Origin: Citreicella sp. C3M06
Lineage (GTDB): Bacteria; Pseudomonadota; Alphaproteobacteria; Rhodobacterales; Rhodobacteraceae
NCBI RefSeq assembly: GCF_018860705.1
Contig: NZ_JAHKQA010000100.1
Coordinates: forward strand, 1 to 61,419
Length of the DNA: 61,419 bases
Direction: 5' to 3'
The position numbers and the translations under genes are program-made. This document shows positions 26,032-34,849 of the stretch, in pieces. The first letter of the stretch is position 1. Each line of letters starts with the position of its first letter. The notes under the pieces were generated by a model. That model did not search any database, was not told the origin of the DNA, and saw nothing but the letters and a program-made list of their open reading frames with translations.

Positions 26032-26982
26032 TCAGCTTTGCAGGTCGGTCCACATCTGCTGGTCGCGCTCGGCGGTCCAGACGCGGGGCGTGTCAATGCC
26101 GCGCGCCTCGTCATAGGCACGGGCAACGTTGAACGGCAGGCAATGCTCATAGATGGCGTAATCGGCGAATTTCGGATCGCATTCGGCGCGCACCGCGTCC
26201 CACGCCTCTTTGAGGCTGCCGCCCCGCGCCACCACCTTCGCCACCGGGCGATAGGTCGAGCGCACGAAATCATCGGTGCTCGCCAGCGCCTCTGCCACGG
26301 CCTCCTCGCCGATCAGCGCATCGCCGCGCCCCGGCGCGATGGCCTGCGGCTCGTAGGCGGCAATCTGCGCCAGCGTTTCCGGCCAGTCGGCGAAATGCCC
26401 GTCGCCGCAATAACAGGCCGAGTGGAATTCGACGATGTCACCGGTGAACATCACCTCTTGGTCGGGCACCCAGATCACCGCGTCGCCCGCAGTATGGGCG
26501 CGCCCCAGATGCATGATGTCGACCCGGCGGCGCCCGAGATAAACCGTCATCCGGTCGCTGAACGTGGTCGTCGGCCGGGTCAGGCCGGGAATCTCGTCAT
26601 GGCCTTGGAACAGGCGCGGGAAACGGCCGAATTCGCTGTCCCAGTCTTCCTGCCCGCGCTCTTCGACCATGGCGGCGGCGGTGTCGCTCATGATGATCTC
26701 GCGCGCGCCATAGGCCGATGCCCCGAGCACCCGCACCGCGTGGTAATGGGTCAGCACCAGATGGCTGATCGGCTTGTCGGTGACGCTGCGCACGCAGTCG
26801 ATCACCTTGCGGGCAAGGCGCGGCGTCGCCTGCGCCTCGACGATCATCACCGACTCATCGCCGATGATGACCCCGGTGTTGGGATCACCCTGCGCGGTAA
26901 AGGCATACAGCCCATCGCCCACCTGCGTGAAGCTGATGGTTTTTTCTTCCATGTCGCCTTGCGATGCGAATGCTCGTGTCAT
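26032..26982 (-). CDS. metallo-beta-lactamase-fold protein with altered metal motif
   Basis: This 316-residue MBL-fold hydrolase shows GVIIGDESVMIVEAQATPRL, HLVLTHYHAVRVLGASAYGA, HLGRAHTAGDAVIWVPDQEVMFTGDIVE. The canonical HxHxDH is HYHAVR: the aspartate and last histidine of metal site 2 are missing, while the HTAGD histidine and the TGD aspartate remain. One metal or none may be bound. It lies 54 bp before the monooxygenase and 13 bp after fahA. Its role could be thioester or lactone cleavage in the pathway; this is not known. Confidence 0.8.
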   Translation of the reverse strand: MTRAFASQGDMEEKTISFTQVGDGLYAFTAQGDPNTGVIIGDESVMIVEAQATPRLARKVIDCVRSVTDKPISHLVLTHYHAVRVLGASAYGAREIIMSDTAAAMVEERGQEDWDSEFGRFPRLFQGHDEIPGLTRPTTTFSDRMTVYLGRRRVDIMHLGRAHTAGDAVIWVPDQEVMFTGDIVEFHSACYCGDGHFADWPETLAQIAAYEPQAIAPGRGDALIGEEAVAEALASTDDFVRSTYRPVAKVVARGGSLKEAWDAVRAECDPKFADYAIYEHCLPFNVARAYDEARGIDTPRVWTAERDQQMWTDLQS

Positions 26983-26995
26983 TGGGTGTCCTCCC

Positions 26996-28228
26996 TCATG
27001 CCCAGTCCGGTTTCGGCAGCGCCGGCAAAACCTTGCCCGCACAGGCGCCAAACCCGATCCGATAGCCGTTGCCCTCTGCCGCGCCATAAAGCGTCAGCGT
27101 GTCGCCATCTTCCAGAAAGCGGCGTTCCTGCCCGGCGATGCTCAGCGGCTCCTTGCCGCCCCAGCTCATTTCCAGCAGCGAGCCGCGCGCATCCTTCGCC
27201 GCCCCCGAGATGGTGCCCGAGCCCAGCAGATCGCCGCTGCGCATGGCGCAGCCGCTGCTCGTGTGATGGCAAAGCTGCTGCGCGGCGGAATAATACATCT
27301 CGCTATAGTTGGTGCGCGCGATGATCTCTTCGTCGCAGCCGTCCGGTGCCAGCCCCACCGACAGCGAAATGTCATAGAGCATCGGCTTCGGCTCGCTCAG
27401 ATAGGGCAGCAGCTCGCGCTCGCGCTCCGGCGTGCTCACCCGGAACGGCTCCAGCGCCGCCGCCGTCACGATCCACGGCGAGATGGTCGTCGCCGTCGCC
27501 TTGGCCTGAAACGGTCCCAGCGGCTGATACTCCCACGCCTGAATATCGCGCGCCGACCAGTCGTTAAGCAGCACGTAGCCAAAGATCATCTCATCGGCCT
27601 GCGCCACCGACACCATGCCTTCGGACGGCACGCCGACAATCGCCCCCAGCTCCAGCTCAAGATCGAACCGCGCACAGGGCGCAAAGCGCGGCAGCGCCTC
27701 GTCCGGCCCCTTGAGCTGTCCCCAGGGCCGCCGCACCTCGGTGCCAGACACCACCACCGAGGTGGCCCGCCCGTTATAGCCGATGGGAATCGACAGCCAG
27801 TTCGGCGGCAAGGCGTTCTCGGCCCCGCGGAACATCGTGCCGACATTGGTGGCATGATGCTTCGAGGCATAGAAATCCGTGAACTCGCTCACCGCAAACG
27901 GCATCTTCAGCGCCACGTCGGCCAGCGGCAGCAGATGCGGCTCGACTGCGCCCCGATGCGCCGCATCCCCAAGCAGTTCCAGCAGCCGCCCCCGCAGCGC
28001 CGCCCAAGCATCCGGTCCCGCCGCCATCACGGCGTTCCAGGATGGTGCGGCAAACAGCGCCGCATCCAATCCGTGATCCACCGCGGCCACGTCCAGCACG
28101 CAATCCCCGATGGCAACACCCATCCGCGCGCCGTCTCCGGCGTCAAACACCCCATAAGGCAGATTGTTCAGCGGAAATTCACAGCCGGGCGCATTTGCGC
28201 TCTCCAGCCAGCTCGTCATCAAGCTCAT
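26996..28228 (-). CDS. fahA: fumarylacetoacetase
   Basis: This 410-residue enzyme cleaves fumarylacetoacetate to fumarate and acetoacetate, the last step of the homogentisate route. It is the long, eukaryote-like form: N-terminal SH3-like domain (MTSWLESANAPGCEFPLNNLPYGVF, GVAIGDCVLDVA) and catalytic FAH domain with YASKHHATNVGTMFRG, LDLELELGAIVG-type FDLELELGAIVG carrying metal-binding Glu, and LLNDWSARDIQAWEYQPLGPF. A GC-rich hairpin and 118 bp separate it from hmgA. Confidence 0.93.
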   Translation of the reverse strand: MSLMTSWLESANAPGCEFPLNNLPYGVFDAGDGARMGVAIGDCVLDVAAVDHGLDAALFAAPSWNAVMAAGPDAWAALRGRLLELLGDAAHRGAVEPHLLPLADVALKMPFAVSEFTDFYASKHHATNVGTMFRGAENALPPNWLSIPIGYNGRATSVVVSGTEVRRPWGQLKGPDEALPRFAPCARFDLELELGAIVGVPSEGMVSVAQADEMIFGYVLLNDWSARDIQAWEYQPLGPFQAKATATTISPWIVTAAALEPFRVSTPERERELLPYLSEPKPMLYDISLSVGLAPDGCDEEIIARTNYSEMYYSAAQQLCHHTSSGCAMRSGDLLGSGTISGAAKDARGSLLEMSWGGKEPLSIAGQERRFLEDGDTLTLYGAAEGNGYRIGFGACAGKVLPALPKPDWA

Positions 28229-28269
28229 TCAACCCTTCCACGGACGCGCCGCGCCCTGTCTTCTTCTGG

Positions 28270-28318
28270 CCCAAAATATCCCGGGGGGAGCGCGCAGGCG
28301 CGGGGGGCAGCGCCCCCC
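28270..28318. repeat. GC-rich repeat-like hairpin between hmgA and fahA
   Basis: The sequence has CCCAAAATATCCCGGGGGG (28270-28288) followed by GGGGGGC (28302-28308), loop AGC and GCCCCCC (28312-28318). Rhodobacterales genomes carry many intergenic repeats of this style, from memory. Inside an operon it could act as a processing site or partial terminator that lets hmgA be expressed more than the rest. Confidence 0.45.
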
Positions 28319-28346
28319 CCCTCGGCCCTCTCCGCCCGCCGCAGCC

Positions 28347-29714
28347 TCAGTCCCAGTTGCCCTCGATCGTGCCGTCGAACCGCTTCTTCAGGCTCTCCCA
28401 GCAGTCGATGTAATCGTCCTGCAACGGCGCCTCCGATGCGGCAAAGCCGGTCAGATGCTGCGGAAACCGCGTCTCGAACATGAAGCTCATGGTATTGTCG
28501 AGCTTGCCCGGCCCCAGATCCGCAAGGCTCGCCTTTTCGAACGCCTCGTTGTCTGGCCCGTGCGGCAGCATCATGTTGTGAAGGCTCATGCCGCCGGGCA
28601 CAAAGCCCTGAGGCTTGGCGTCATATTCACCGTAGATATTGCCCATCAGCTCGGACATGACGTTCTTGTGGTACCACGGCGGGCGGAAGGTGTTCTCGGC
28701 CACCATCCAGCGCTCGCGGAACAGCACGAAGTCGATGTTCGCGGTGCCCGCCACGCCCGAGGGCGCCGTCAGCACGGTAAAGATCGACGGATCGGGATGA
28801 TCGAACAGCACCGCACCCACCGGGCAATAGGTGCGCAGATCGTATTTCACCGGCGCGTAATTGCCATGCCACGCCACCACGTCCAGAGGCGAATGGCCGA
28901 TCTTTGTCTCGTGAAACTGCCCCTGCCATTTGATGGTGACGGTCGATGGCACCTCGCGGTCCTCGAACGCCGCCACCGGCGTCTTGAAATCGCGCCGGTT
29001 GGCCATGCAGTTGGCCCCGATCGGGCCGCGCCCCGGAAGTTCGAACTTCTGGCCGTAATTCTCGCAGACAAAGCCACGCGCCGGGCCGTCCACCAGCTCG
29101 ACACGGTAAACCAGCCCGCGCGGCAGGATGGCGATCTCCGACGGCTCAAGGTCGATCACCCCAAGCTCGGTGCAGAACCGCAGCCGCCCTTCCTGAGGCA
29201 CCACCAGCAACTCGCTGTCGGCGCTGTAAAAATAGGCGTCCTGCATCGACTGCGTCACAAGATAGATATGCGATGCCATGCCAACCTGCGTGTAGACATC
29301 GCCAGCCGTGGTCATGGTGCGCATCCCCGTCAGCCAGGTCAGCGGCGCGTCGGTATGGGGCACCGGGTCCCAGCGGTACTGGCCAAGGCTGGTCACGTCC
29401 GGGTCAACGCAAGGCGCGCTTTTCCAATAGGGCAGGGCGATCTTTTCATAGCGGTGCGAGTGCTTCACCGACGGGCGGATGCGATAGCACCACGTGCGCT
29501 CATTCTGGTGGCTCGGCGCAGTAAAGGCGGTGCCCGACAGCTGTTCGCCATACAGCCCATAAGCGCAGCGCTGCGGCGAATTCATCCCCTCGGGCAGCGC
29601 GCCCGGCAGCGCCTCGGTTTCGAAGTCATTGCCGAAACCGGGCATGTAGCCGTCGTGCAGCGCGCTGATGCCAGCGGCCCGTGTGAGGCCGGAAGTCTTG
29701 CTCAGATCGTTCAT
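28347..29714 (-). CDS. hmgA: homogentisate 1,2-dioxygenase
   Basis: This 455-residue iron enzyme opens the homogentisate ring to maleylacetoacetate. Seen: [25 protein letters not shown] at the N-terminus, [23 protein letters not shown], and the iron site region [18 protein letters not shown] (His and Glu ligands) with [12 protein letters not shown] carrying the further His. It has the full family length. It is the first gene of the nine-gene minus-strand operon and is divergent from a marR gene across a perfect inverted repeat at 29749-29770. Confidence 0.96.
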   Translation of the reverse strand: MNDLSKTSGLTRAAGISALHDGYMPGFGNDFETEALPGALPEGMNSPQRCAYGLYGEQLSGTAFTAPSHQNERTWCYRIRPSVKHSHRYEKIALPYWKSAPCVDPDVTSLGQYRWDPVPHTDAPLTWLTGMRTMTTAGDVYTQVGMASHIYLVTQSMQDAYFYSADSELLVVPQEGRLRFCTELGVIDLEPSEIAILPRGLVYRVELVDGPARGFVCENYGQKFELPGRGPIGANCMANRRDFKTPVAAFEDREVPSTVTIKWQGQFHETKIGHSPLDVVAWHGNYAPVKYDLRTYCPVGAVLFDHPDPSIFTVLTAPSGVAGTANIDFVLFRERWMVAENTFRPPWYHKNVMSELMGNIYGEYDAKPQGFVPGGMSLHNMMLPHGPDNEAFEKASLADLGPGKLDNTMSFMFETRFPQHLTGFAASEAPLQDDYIDCWESLKKRFDGTIEGNWD

Positions 29715-29748
29715 GAGGTCTCCTCCCTCGACTGATTGCTGACATGAT

Positions 29749-29770
29749 GTTAGTTACTTTTGTAACTAAC
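29749..29770. promoter_or_regulatory. perfect inverted repeat, probable MarR operator
   Basis: GTTAGTTAC (29749-29757), TTTT, GTAACTAAC (29762-29770) form a perfect 9-bp inverted repeat in the 64-bp gap between hmgA and the divergent marR gene. Size and symmetry fit a MarR dimer site, so it probably controls both genes. Confidence 0.75.
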
Positions 29771-29778
29771 AAGAGGCT

Positions 29779-30258
29779 GTGACAGAAAATATGAAATCCG
29801 AAGATGCTTTTGAAATCGGCGAGTTTACGCCCTATCTTCTGAACCTCGCTGCCGAAGCGCAAAGTGACGTTTTTTCAAAGACCTACCGCGACAGATACGG
29901 GATGCTGCGCACCGAATGGCGGGTGCTCTATCACCTTGGTCGCTATGGCGAGCTGAGCGCCAAGGAGATCTCGGACCGGGCCCGGATTCACAAGACAAAG
30001 GTGTCGCGCGCCGTTCGTGCGCTTGAGGAAAAGCGATTCCTCGCCCGTGTCATCAGCCCGCAGGACCGACGCAGCGAGCGGCTGTCGCTGCGCCCGCCCG
30101 GGCGCGAGGCGTTCGACTATCTCAGCGGTGCGGCGCGCGATTACGAGGCGGCGCTGGAAACCCGGCTGGGCAAGCGCGACGCCAAGACGCTGCGCCGCCT
30201 GCTCGAACAGCTTTGCGTCACTCCAGCGGCAGGCCGCCGCGATCCTTCAGGGTCTTGA
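29779..30258 (+). CDS. MarR-family regulator of the homogentisate operon
   Basis: This winged-helix protein of 159 residues (or 155 if started at the ATG at 29791) contains YGMLRTEWRVLYHLGRYGELSAKEI, HKTKVSRAVRALEEKRFLAR and SPQDRRSERLSLRPPG. The GTG at 29779 is only 2 bp after AAGAGG, while the ATG at 29791 is 14 bp after it, so the start is uncertain. It is divergent from hmgA with the perfect repeat between; it is inferred to repress the pathway in the absence of an aromatic ligand. Its 3' end overlaps the convergent lrp-like gene by 41 bp. Confidence 0.88.
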   Translation: MTENMKSEDAFEIGEFTPYLLNLAAEAQSDVFSKTYRDRYGMLRTEWRVLYHLGRYGELSAKEISDRARIHKTKVSRAVRALEEKRFLARVISPQDRRSERLSLRPPGREAFDYLSGAARDYEAALETRLGKRDAKTLRRLLEQLCVTPAAGRRDPSGS

Positions 30259-30679
30259 GCACCAGTTCAGAGCGCACCTGCCCAACCTGCGTCTGCGGCA
30301 GCAGCCAGTCGTGGATGAAGGCCGCGTAGGCATCCAGATCGCGCACCCGGATATCCAGCACGTAATCCGCATCGCCCGATACCGAAAAGGCGGCGCAGAT
30401 CTCGGGCCGTCCGGCGACAAAGCGGGCAAAGTCGCGGTCGCCGCCATGGCCGTGGCTGCGCAGGTTGACCCGCGTGATTGCCCGGAGGCCAAAGCCCAGC
30501 TGCCCGGCGTTCAACCGCGCCGTATAGCCAAGGATCACCTGCGCCGCTTCCAGCGCCGCCCGCCGGCGCGAAATCTGGCTGGCGGACAGGTGCACCACCT
30601 CGGCCAGCGCGGCGTTCGAGACGGTCGCATCCCGCTGCAATGCAACAAGAATGGCATGATCGAAGCAATCAAGCTGCAT
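30218..30679 (-). CDS. Lrp/AsnC-family regulator
   Basis: This 153-residue protein has the N-terminal HTH LDCFDHAILVALQRDATVSNAALAEVVHLSASQISRRRAALE and a C-terminal RAM ligand domain (YVLDIRVRDLDAYAAFIHDWLLP). Start 30679 gives the usual Lrp N-terminus; an upstream ATG at 30721 would add 14 residues. Members often sense amino acids; since homogentisate also comes from tyrosine and phenylalanine, a link to their breakdown is possible but unproven. Confidence 0.87.
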   Translation of the reverse strand: MQLDCFDHAILVALQRDATVSNAALAEVVHLSASQISRRRAALEAAQVILGYTARLNAGQLGFGLRAITRVNLRSHGHGGDRDFARFVAGRPEICAAFSVSGDADYVLDIRVRDLDAYAAFIHDWLLPQTQVGQVRSELVLKTLKDRGGLPLE

Positions 30680-30841
30680 GAGGCGCACTTTTTGGCTAAA
30701 TCTGCAGGTTTCCTGCATCATCCTGCCTTGATTTGCGCGCTACGTCCAGAGGTGGGCAGGGCCGGCGCTGGGTTTGACTATCAATGGCGCGCATTTGCGG
30801 CTATCACTCTAAAAGTTGTTTCAGACGGTTCAGTACCCGTT

Positions 30842-33800
30842 ATGCGCGTTTTTTGCCTGTTCGTGATGTTGCTTTGCCTAAGTCCGGGCTTTGCCTCGGC
30901 GCAGGATGCCACGCGCCCCGTGCTCACCGTGCCATGGACCGCAACGCCCGGGCTCAGCTTCTTGTCCGAAAGCGGCGAGGTCAGCAGCTTTTCCGCCGAT
31001 CTGCTGCGCCTTGTCGCGCAGGACGCGGGTTTTGATCTGCGCTTTGTGCGTTACGACACGCCCGCTGCGGTGCTTGGTGCGGTCGCGCAGGGCGACACAG
31101 ACCTGAGCCTGCTGGCCGCCATGCCCATGCTCGAGACGCAGAACCTGACCCTGTCGGCGGTTTCTGATGTCGAACTGATGCTCTACCTGCGCCGCGACGC
31201 GCCCGTGGACATCACCATCGACACGATTTCGCAAGGGCGGATCGGGGTTCTGCGCGGCACGATCTCAAACCGGCTCGCGCTGCCCGAAGCGGTCGAGATC
31301 GTGCACTTCGATGACGAGGCCATCGCCTTTACCAGCCTGCTGACCAAGGAGCTGGACGGCGTCATCATCCTGCACAGCTTTGCCGAACCGCTGCTGCGCA
31401 CCACCGGGTTGGATAATCTGGTGCGGGCGAGCTTTCCGGCGGTGCGGACCGGCGAGCTACACGCCATTCTGAACAAACGCCATGCGGCGCTGGCACCTCG
31501 GATCGACGCCGCCATTGCCCGGCTCAGGGACAGCGGCGCGCTGGATGCCTTGCGCCTGCGCTGGTTTCTGGTGCCGGCTGCGCCGATGCTCGATGTGCTG
31601 ACCGTGGGCGTCTCGCCCTTCCCGCCCTATCAGATCATCGGCCCGGATGGGCGGGCAAGCGGCTTTGCGGTCGAGCTTCTCCGGGCGCTGGCCGAGCGCG
31701 CCGACCTGAGCTTGCGCTTCACCGAAGTCAGCCGCGACAGCTGGGCCCGCGGCCCGCGCGCCGGGGTCTTCGACATGGTGCCCGCGCGCAGCATCAACCC
31801 GGTCGAGGCCAAGTTCCTGCATTTCTCGTTGCCGGTGCAGACCATCGAATATGCCACCTTCGTTCCGGCGGGCGGCCTGCTTGGGGCAAGTGGCGGGCGC
31901 ATCGGCGTGCTGTCCTCGAGCCCGATCCGCGCCGAGATCGAGGCCGCGCTGAACCGCCCGCTTGTCCCGGTGTCCAGCGCCGCCGCCGGGGCCGAGGCGC
32001 TGCTCGACGGCACGCTCGACGCGCTGATGTTTCCGCGCCTGTCCTTCGGGCAGTATCTTCAGGAGATCGCGGCGCAAGAGCGCATCACCCGGCTGGACTC
32101 GCCGCTGTTTTCGGCGGAACTCGCCGTGGCGCTGCGCCCGGATCTGGGCGAGATCCGGCGGCGGCTTGACGTGGTGATCCCGGGCTTTCTGGGCTCGGCG
32201 CAATATCGGGCGCTGGCGCGCGACTGGCTGGAGCCGACACCGTTCTGGACACAGGATCGGGTGCGCCTGCTGCTGCTGCTGGCCGGCGCTGCCATTGCGG
32301 CGGGCGGGGCGCTGTTCGTAGCACAGATCCTGCGCGCCGCGCGCCGGGCCGAGCGCCTGAGGCGCGAAACCGCGGCGGCCCGCGATCGCCTCTCGGCGAT
32401 TCTGGAGGGCACGCGTCACGCCATCATCGGCTTTGGCAAAGGCGGGCACATCGCGGTGACCAACCCCGGCGCGCGCGCGCTGCTGCATCTGCCCGACGGC
32501 GCGGAGCCTCGGCCATGGCCCGCCGACGCGCAGTTTCTCGACCCGATCACCGGCACCGAACTGCCCCCCGACAGCAACCCCGCCCACCGCGTGGTCAATG
32601 GCGCCGCCACCGACGGGCCGCTTTATCTGTTCCGTGCCTCGACGGCAGATCCACCGCGCTATGTCCGGGTTACGTCGGATCAACTCAGCGCCCGGCGCAC
32701 CGGCCTGACCGCGCTGATGATCGTTGAGGACGACAACGACAACGAGTTGAACCGGCGAAAGCTGGACCGTTCGCAGCGGTTGTCCTCGCTTGGCCTGATG
32801 GCGGGCGGCATTGCGCATGATTTCAACAATATCCTTGCCGCGATCCAGTATCGCGCCGAACTGGCGCGGATGACGGCGAGCGATGCGCTTGCCGAGACCT
32901 TCACCGGCATTCTTGACTCGGTCGAGCGGGGCAGCGATCTGACCCGGCGCCTGCTAGGCTTTTCCCGCCAGTCGCCGCAGGCCCCGGGCGCGATCAATCT
33001 GGCCAGCTGTTTCAGCGCCCTGCGTGAGCTGTCGCGCCCTGTGGCGGGCGCCGGCGTCACGCTGGACATCCCCGACCCCGATCCCGACCTGTTCGTCTGG
33101 TGCGATGGCGGCGAGCTGGAAAACGCCTTGCTGAACCTTGTCATCAACGCGCGGGATGCCATCCTCGGGGCCTCGGAAAAGGGCCGGATCTCGTTGCATC
33201 TGCGCTGCTATGACTGGAGCGACGACGGCGCGCCGCCACGGGCGATGATCGAGATCGCGGTCAGCGATACCGGCCCCGGCATGCCCGAAAGCGTGCGCCG
33301 CCGCGCTGCCGATCCGTTCTTTTCCACCAAGCGCGACATCGGCGGAACCGGGCTTGGGCTGGCGATGGTCGAAAGCTTTGTGCAGCGCGCCGACGGCCAT
33401 CTTGCGATCTATTCCGAGCCCGGGCATGGCACCACAGTGCGCCTGCGCCTGCCGCGCGCGACCGGCGATGCGCCCCGCGCGATCGCGCCCGCAGACCCCG
33501 CGCCAGAACCGGGCAACGGCGCCCACATCCTGCTGGTCGATGATCAGGAGGATCTGCGCCGCTGCATCTCGGGTTCGCTTACGCAGCTCGGCTATACACT
33601 GGAAGCCGCCCCGACAGCGGTGGCGGCGATCACGATGCTTGAAACCGCCACGCATTTCGATCTTGTGCTAAGCGATATCGTCATGCCCGGCGGCCTGTCG
33701 GGCATCGATCTTGCACATCATCTCAGAACTCATCACCCCGGCACCGCCATCGTGCTGATGACGGGGTTCGCCAATGTCGAGACGGTGGATCTGGACGGGG

Positions 33801-33880
33801 TGCAAGTGCTTCAAAAGCCCTTCCCGCTGTCCCATCTGGCGCAGGCGATCCGTGATGCGCTGGACACGCCGAGCGGCTAG
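30842..33880 (+). CDS. hybrid sensor histidine kinase with two periplasmic solute-binding domains (BvgS/EvgS-type)
   Basis: This 1012-residue protein starts with a signal peptide (MRVFCLFVMLLCLSPGFASA), then two tandem SBP_bac_3 domains (about 28-245 and 250-465, each with a PWT/PFPPY-type start), a membrane helix (LLLLLAGAAIAAGGALFVAQIL, about 478-500), a PAS-like region (SAILEGTRHAIIGFGKGG), a HisKA helix with the phosphorylated histidine in GGIAHDFNN (about 659), an HATPase domain with NLVINARDAI, DTGPGMP and GTGLGLAMV, and a C-terminal receiver (ILLVDDQED; acceptor Asp in LVLSDIVMPG, about 945). No output regulator gene is adjacent. It should sense a periplasmic small molecule; partner and targets are unknown. 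Confidence 0.88.
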   Translation: MRVFCLFVMLLCLSPGFASAQDATRPVLTVPWTATPGLSFLSESGEVSSFSADLLRLVAQDAGFDLRFVRYDTPAAVLGAVAQGDTDLSLLAAMPMLETQNLTLSAVSDVELMLYLRRDAPVDITIDTISQGRIGVLRGTISNRLALPEAVEIVHFDDEAIAFTSLLTKELDGVIILHSFAEPLLRTTGLDNLVRASFPAVRTGELHAILNKRHAALAPRIDAAIARLRDSGALDALRLRWFLVPAAPMLDVLTVGVSPFPPYQIIGPDGRASGFAVELLRALAERADLSLRFTEVSRDSWARGPRAGVFDMVPARSINPVEAKFLHFSLPVQTIEYATFVPAGGLLGASGGRIGVLSSSPIRAEIEAALNRPLVPVSSAAAGAEALLDGTLDALMFPRLSFGQYLQEIAAQERITRLDSPLFSAELAVALRPDLGEIRRRLDVVIPGFLGSAQYRALARDWLEPTPFWTQDRVRLLLLLAGAAIAAGGALFVAQILRAARRAERLRRETAAARDRLSAILEGTRHAIIGFGKGGHIAVTNPGARALLHLPDGAEPRPWPADAQFLDPITGTELPPDSNPAHRVVNGAATDGPLYLFRASTADPPRYVRVTSDQLSARRTGLTALMIVEDDNDNELNRRKLDRSQRLSSLGLMAGGIAHDFNNILAAIQYRAELARMTASDALAETFTGILDSVERGSDLTRRLLGFSRQSPQAPGAINLASCFSALRELSRPVAGAGVTLDIPDPDPDLFVWCDGGELENALLNLVINARDAILGASEKGRISLHLRCYDWSDDGAPPRAMIEIAVSDTGPGMPESVRRRAADPFFSTKRDIGGTGLGLAMVESFVQRADGHLAIYSEPGHGTTVRLRLPRATGDAPRAIAPADPAPEPGNGAHILLVDDQEDLRRCISGSLTQLGYTLEAAPTAVAAITMLETATHFDLVLSDIVMPGGLSGIDLAHHLRTHHPGTAIVLMTGFANVETVDLDGVQVLQKPFPLSHLAQAIRDALDTPSG

Positions 33881-34263
33881 GCGCACAGCAGGCCCCCGGT
33901 TCCGCGTGCGCACCCGCGCGTTGCGATCACGGCCACAGGGCGCGAAGATTACATAAGTTAGATTAGACGTGATCGCCAGATCAGTAGGCTGGAGGCTACA
34001 GGCCCGGCTATTGGGCCAAGGCCCGCTGTTACTCTTCGCAGCAATATTATACCGCCGCGCCGCCGCCGCGTCTCGTGGCGCAACGCCTCAAGCACACCAG
34101 TTGACCGGCCGGATGGCGTTGCCAGACAAAGGAACGCCCGCCCGCTACACGAAATAGCGGGCGGGCTTGTGACGGGTATCCGGGCTGCGCGCGGGCCCAT
34201 CAGCGCCATGGCCGCGCAGGTCTTTCGCGCAAGCCCGAAACAGCCCGGTCGCGACGGCGAGCC
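33881..34263. other. 383-bp stretch between the kinase and VOC genes
   Basis: It contains a strong hairpin (34136-34166) but no supported coding frame, RNA gene or repeat family. Confidence 0.5.
34136..34166. terminator. strong hairpin, likely bidirectional terminator
   Basis: GCCCGCCCGCTA (34136-34147) pairs perfectly with TAGCGGGCGGGC (34155-34166) around the loop CACGAAA, followed by TTGTG. It sits between convergent genes (kinase on plus, VOC on minus). Confidence 0.65.
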
Positions 34264-34764
34264 TCAGCTATAGGCGCCTGCGGAATAGGTCAGCTCGTAG
34301 CTATGCGAGTAAAGCTCGAAGACGATGCCGAACGGGTCTTCGACATAGACCATGCGATAGGGCTTCTCGCCCGGGAAATACTCCCGCACCGGCATGCGCT
34401 GCTTGCCGCCCGCCGCGACGATCCGCGCCAGCAGCCCTTCCAGATCGGGATCCTGAATGGCGAAATGAAACAGCCCGGTCTGGCGGTAAGGAAGGTTGTT
34501 GTCGGGTTGGTGGTTTTGCGGGAATTCGAACAGTTCGAATCCGATCCGGTCGGCGGTCGACAGATGCGCGATGCGGAACTTGCCCCAGCCGGGGCCGAAG
34601 ACATCGTCGCACATCACGCCGATGTCGCTGTCATCCTGAGCGATCTCGGTCGGCTCCATAATGACGTAAAAGCCCATCACGTCACGGTAGAATTCGACGG
34701 CCTTGTCGAGATCGGGAACCGACAGGCCGATATGGGAAAAGGTTCTGGGGGTGGTCATGGTCAT
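34264..34764 (-). CDS. VOC/glyoxalase-family protein
   Basis: This 166-residue protein has two beta-alpha-beta-beta-beta units of the vicinal oxygen chelate fold: FSHIGLSVPDLDKAVEFYRDVMGFYV and GLFHFAIQDPDLEGLLARI, ending VYVEDPFGIVFELYSHSYEL, where His and Glu are probable metal ligands. Such proteins include dioxygenases, isomerases and resistance proteins. Start 34764 (MTMTTPRTFSH) fits the fold best. It is divergent from a lysR gene, which probably controls it. Substrate unknown. Confidence 0.82.
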   Translation of the reverse strand: MTMTTPRTFSHIGLSVPDLDKAVEFYRDVMGFYVIMEPTEIAQDDSDIGVMCDDVFGPGWGKFRIAHLSTADRIGFELFEFPQNHQPDNNLPYRQTGLFHFAIQDPDLEGLLARIVAAGGKQRMPVREYFPGEKPYRMVYVEDPFGIVFELYSHSYELTYSAGAYS

Positions 34765-34820
34765 GATGTCCTTCTTTCGTGTCTGACTGTCATCTGGGGT
34801 GACTAGAGCATAAACTCCAA

Positions 34821-34845
34821 TTATCATTCGCTTTCGAAATCATAA
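34821..34845. promoter_or_regulatory. inverted repeat upstream of lysR/VOC, probable LysR site
   Basis: TTATCATTCG (34821-34830) and CGAAATCATAA (34835-34845) form an imperfect, AT-rich inverted repeat in the 85-bp divergent gap, ending 4 bp before the lysR start. LysR regulators usually bind such sites and repress themselves. The role is inferred from position. Confidence 0.45.
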
Positions 34846-34849
34846 CGAA

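Noticed and set aside
33958-34209. Small minus-strand frame between the kinase and VOC genes
   Set aside because: It crosses the strong hairpin at 34136-34166 and has no recognisable features.
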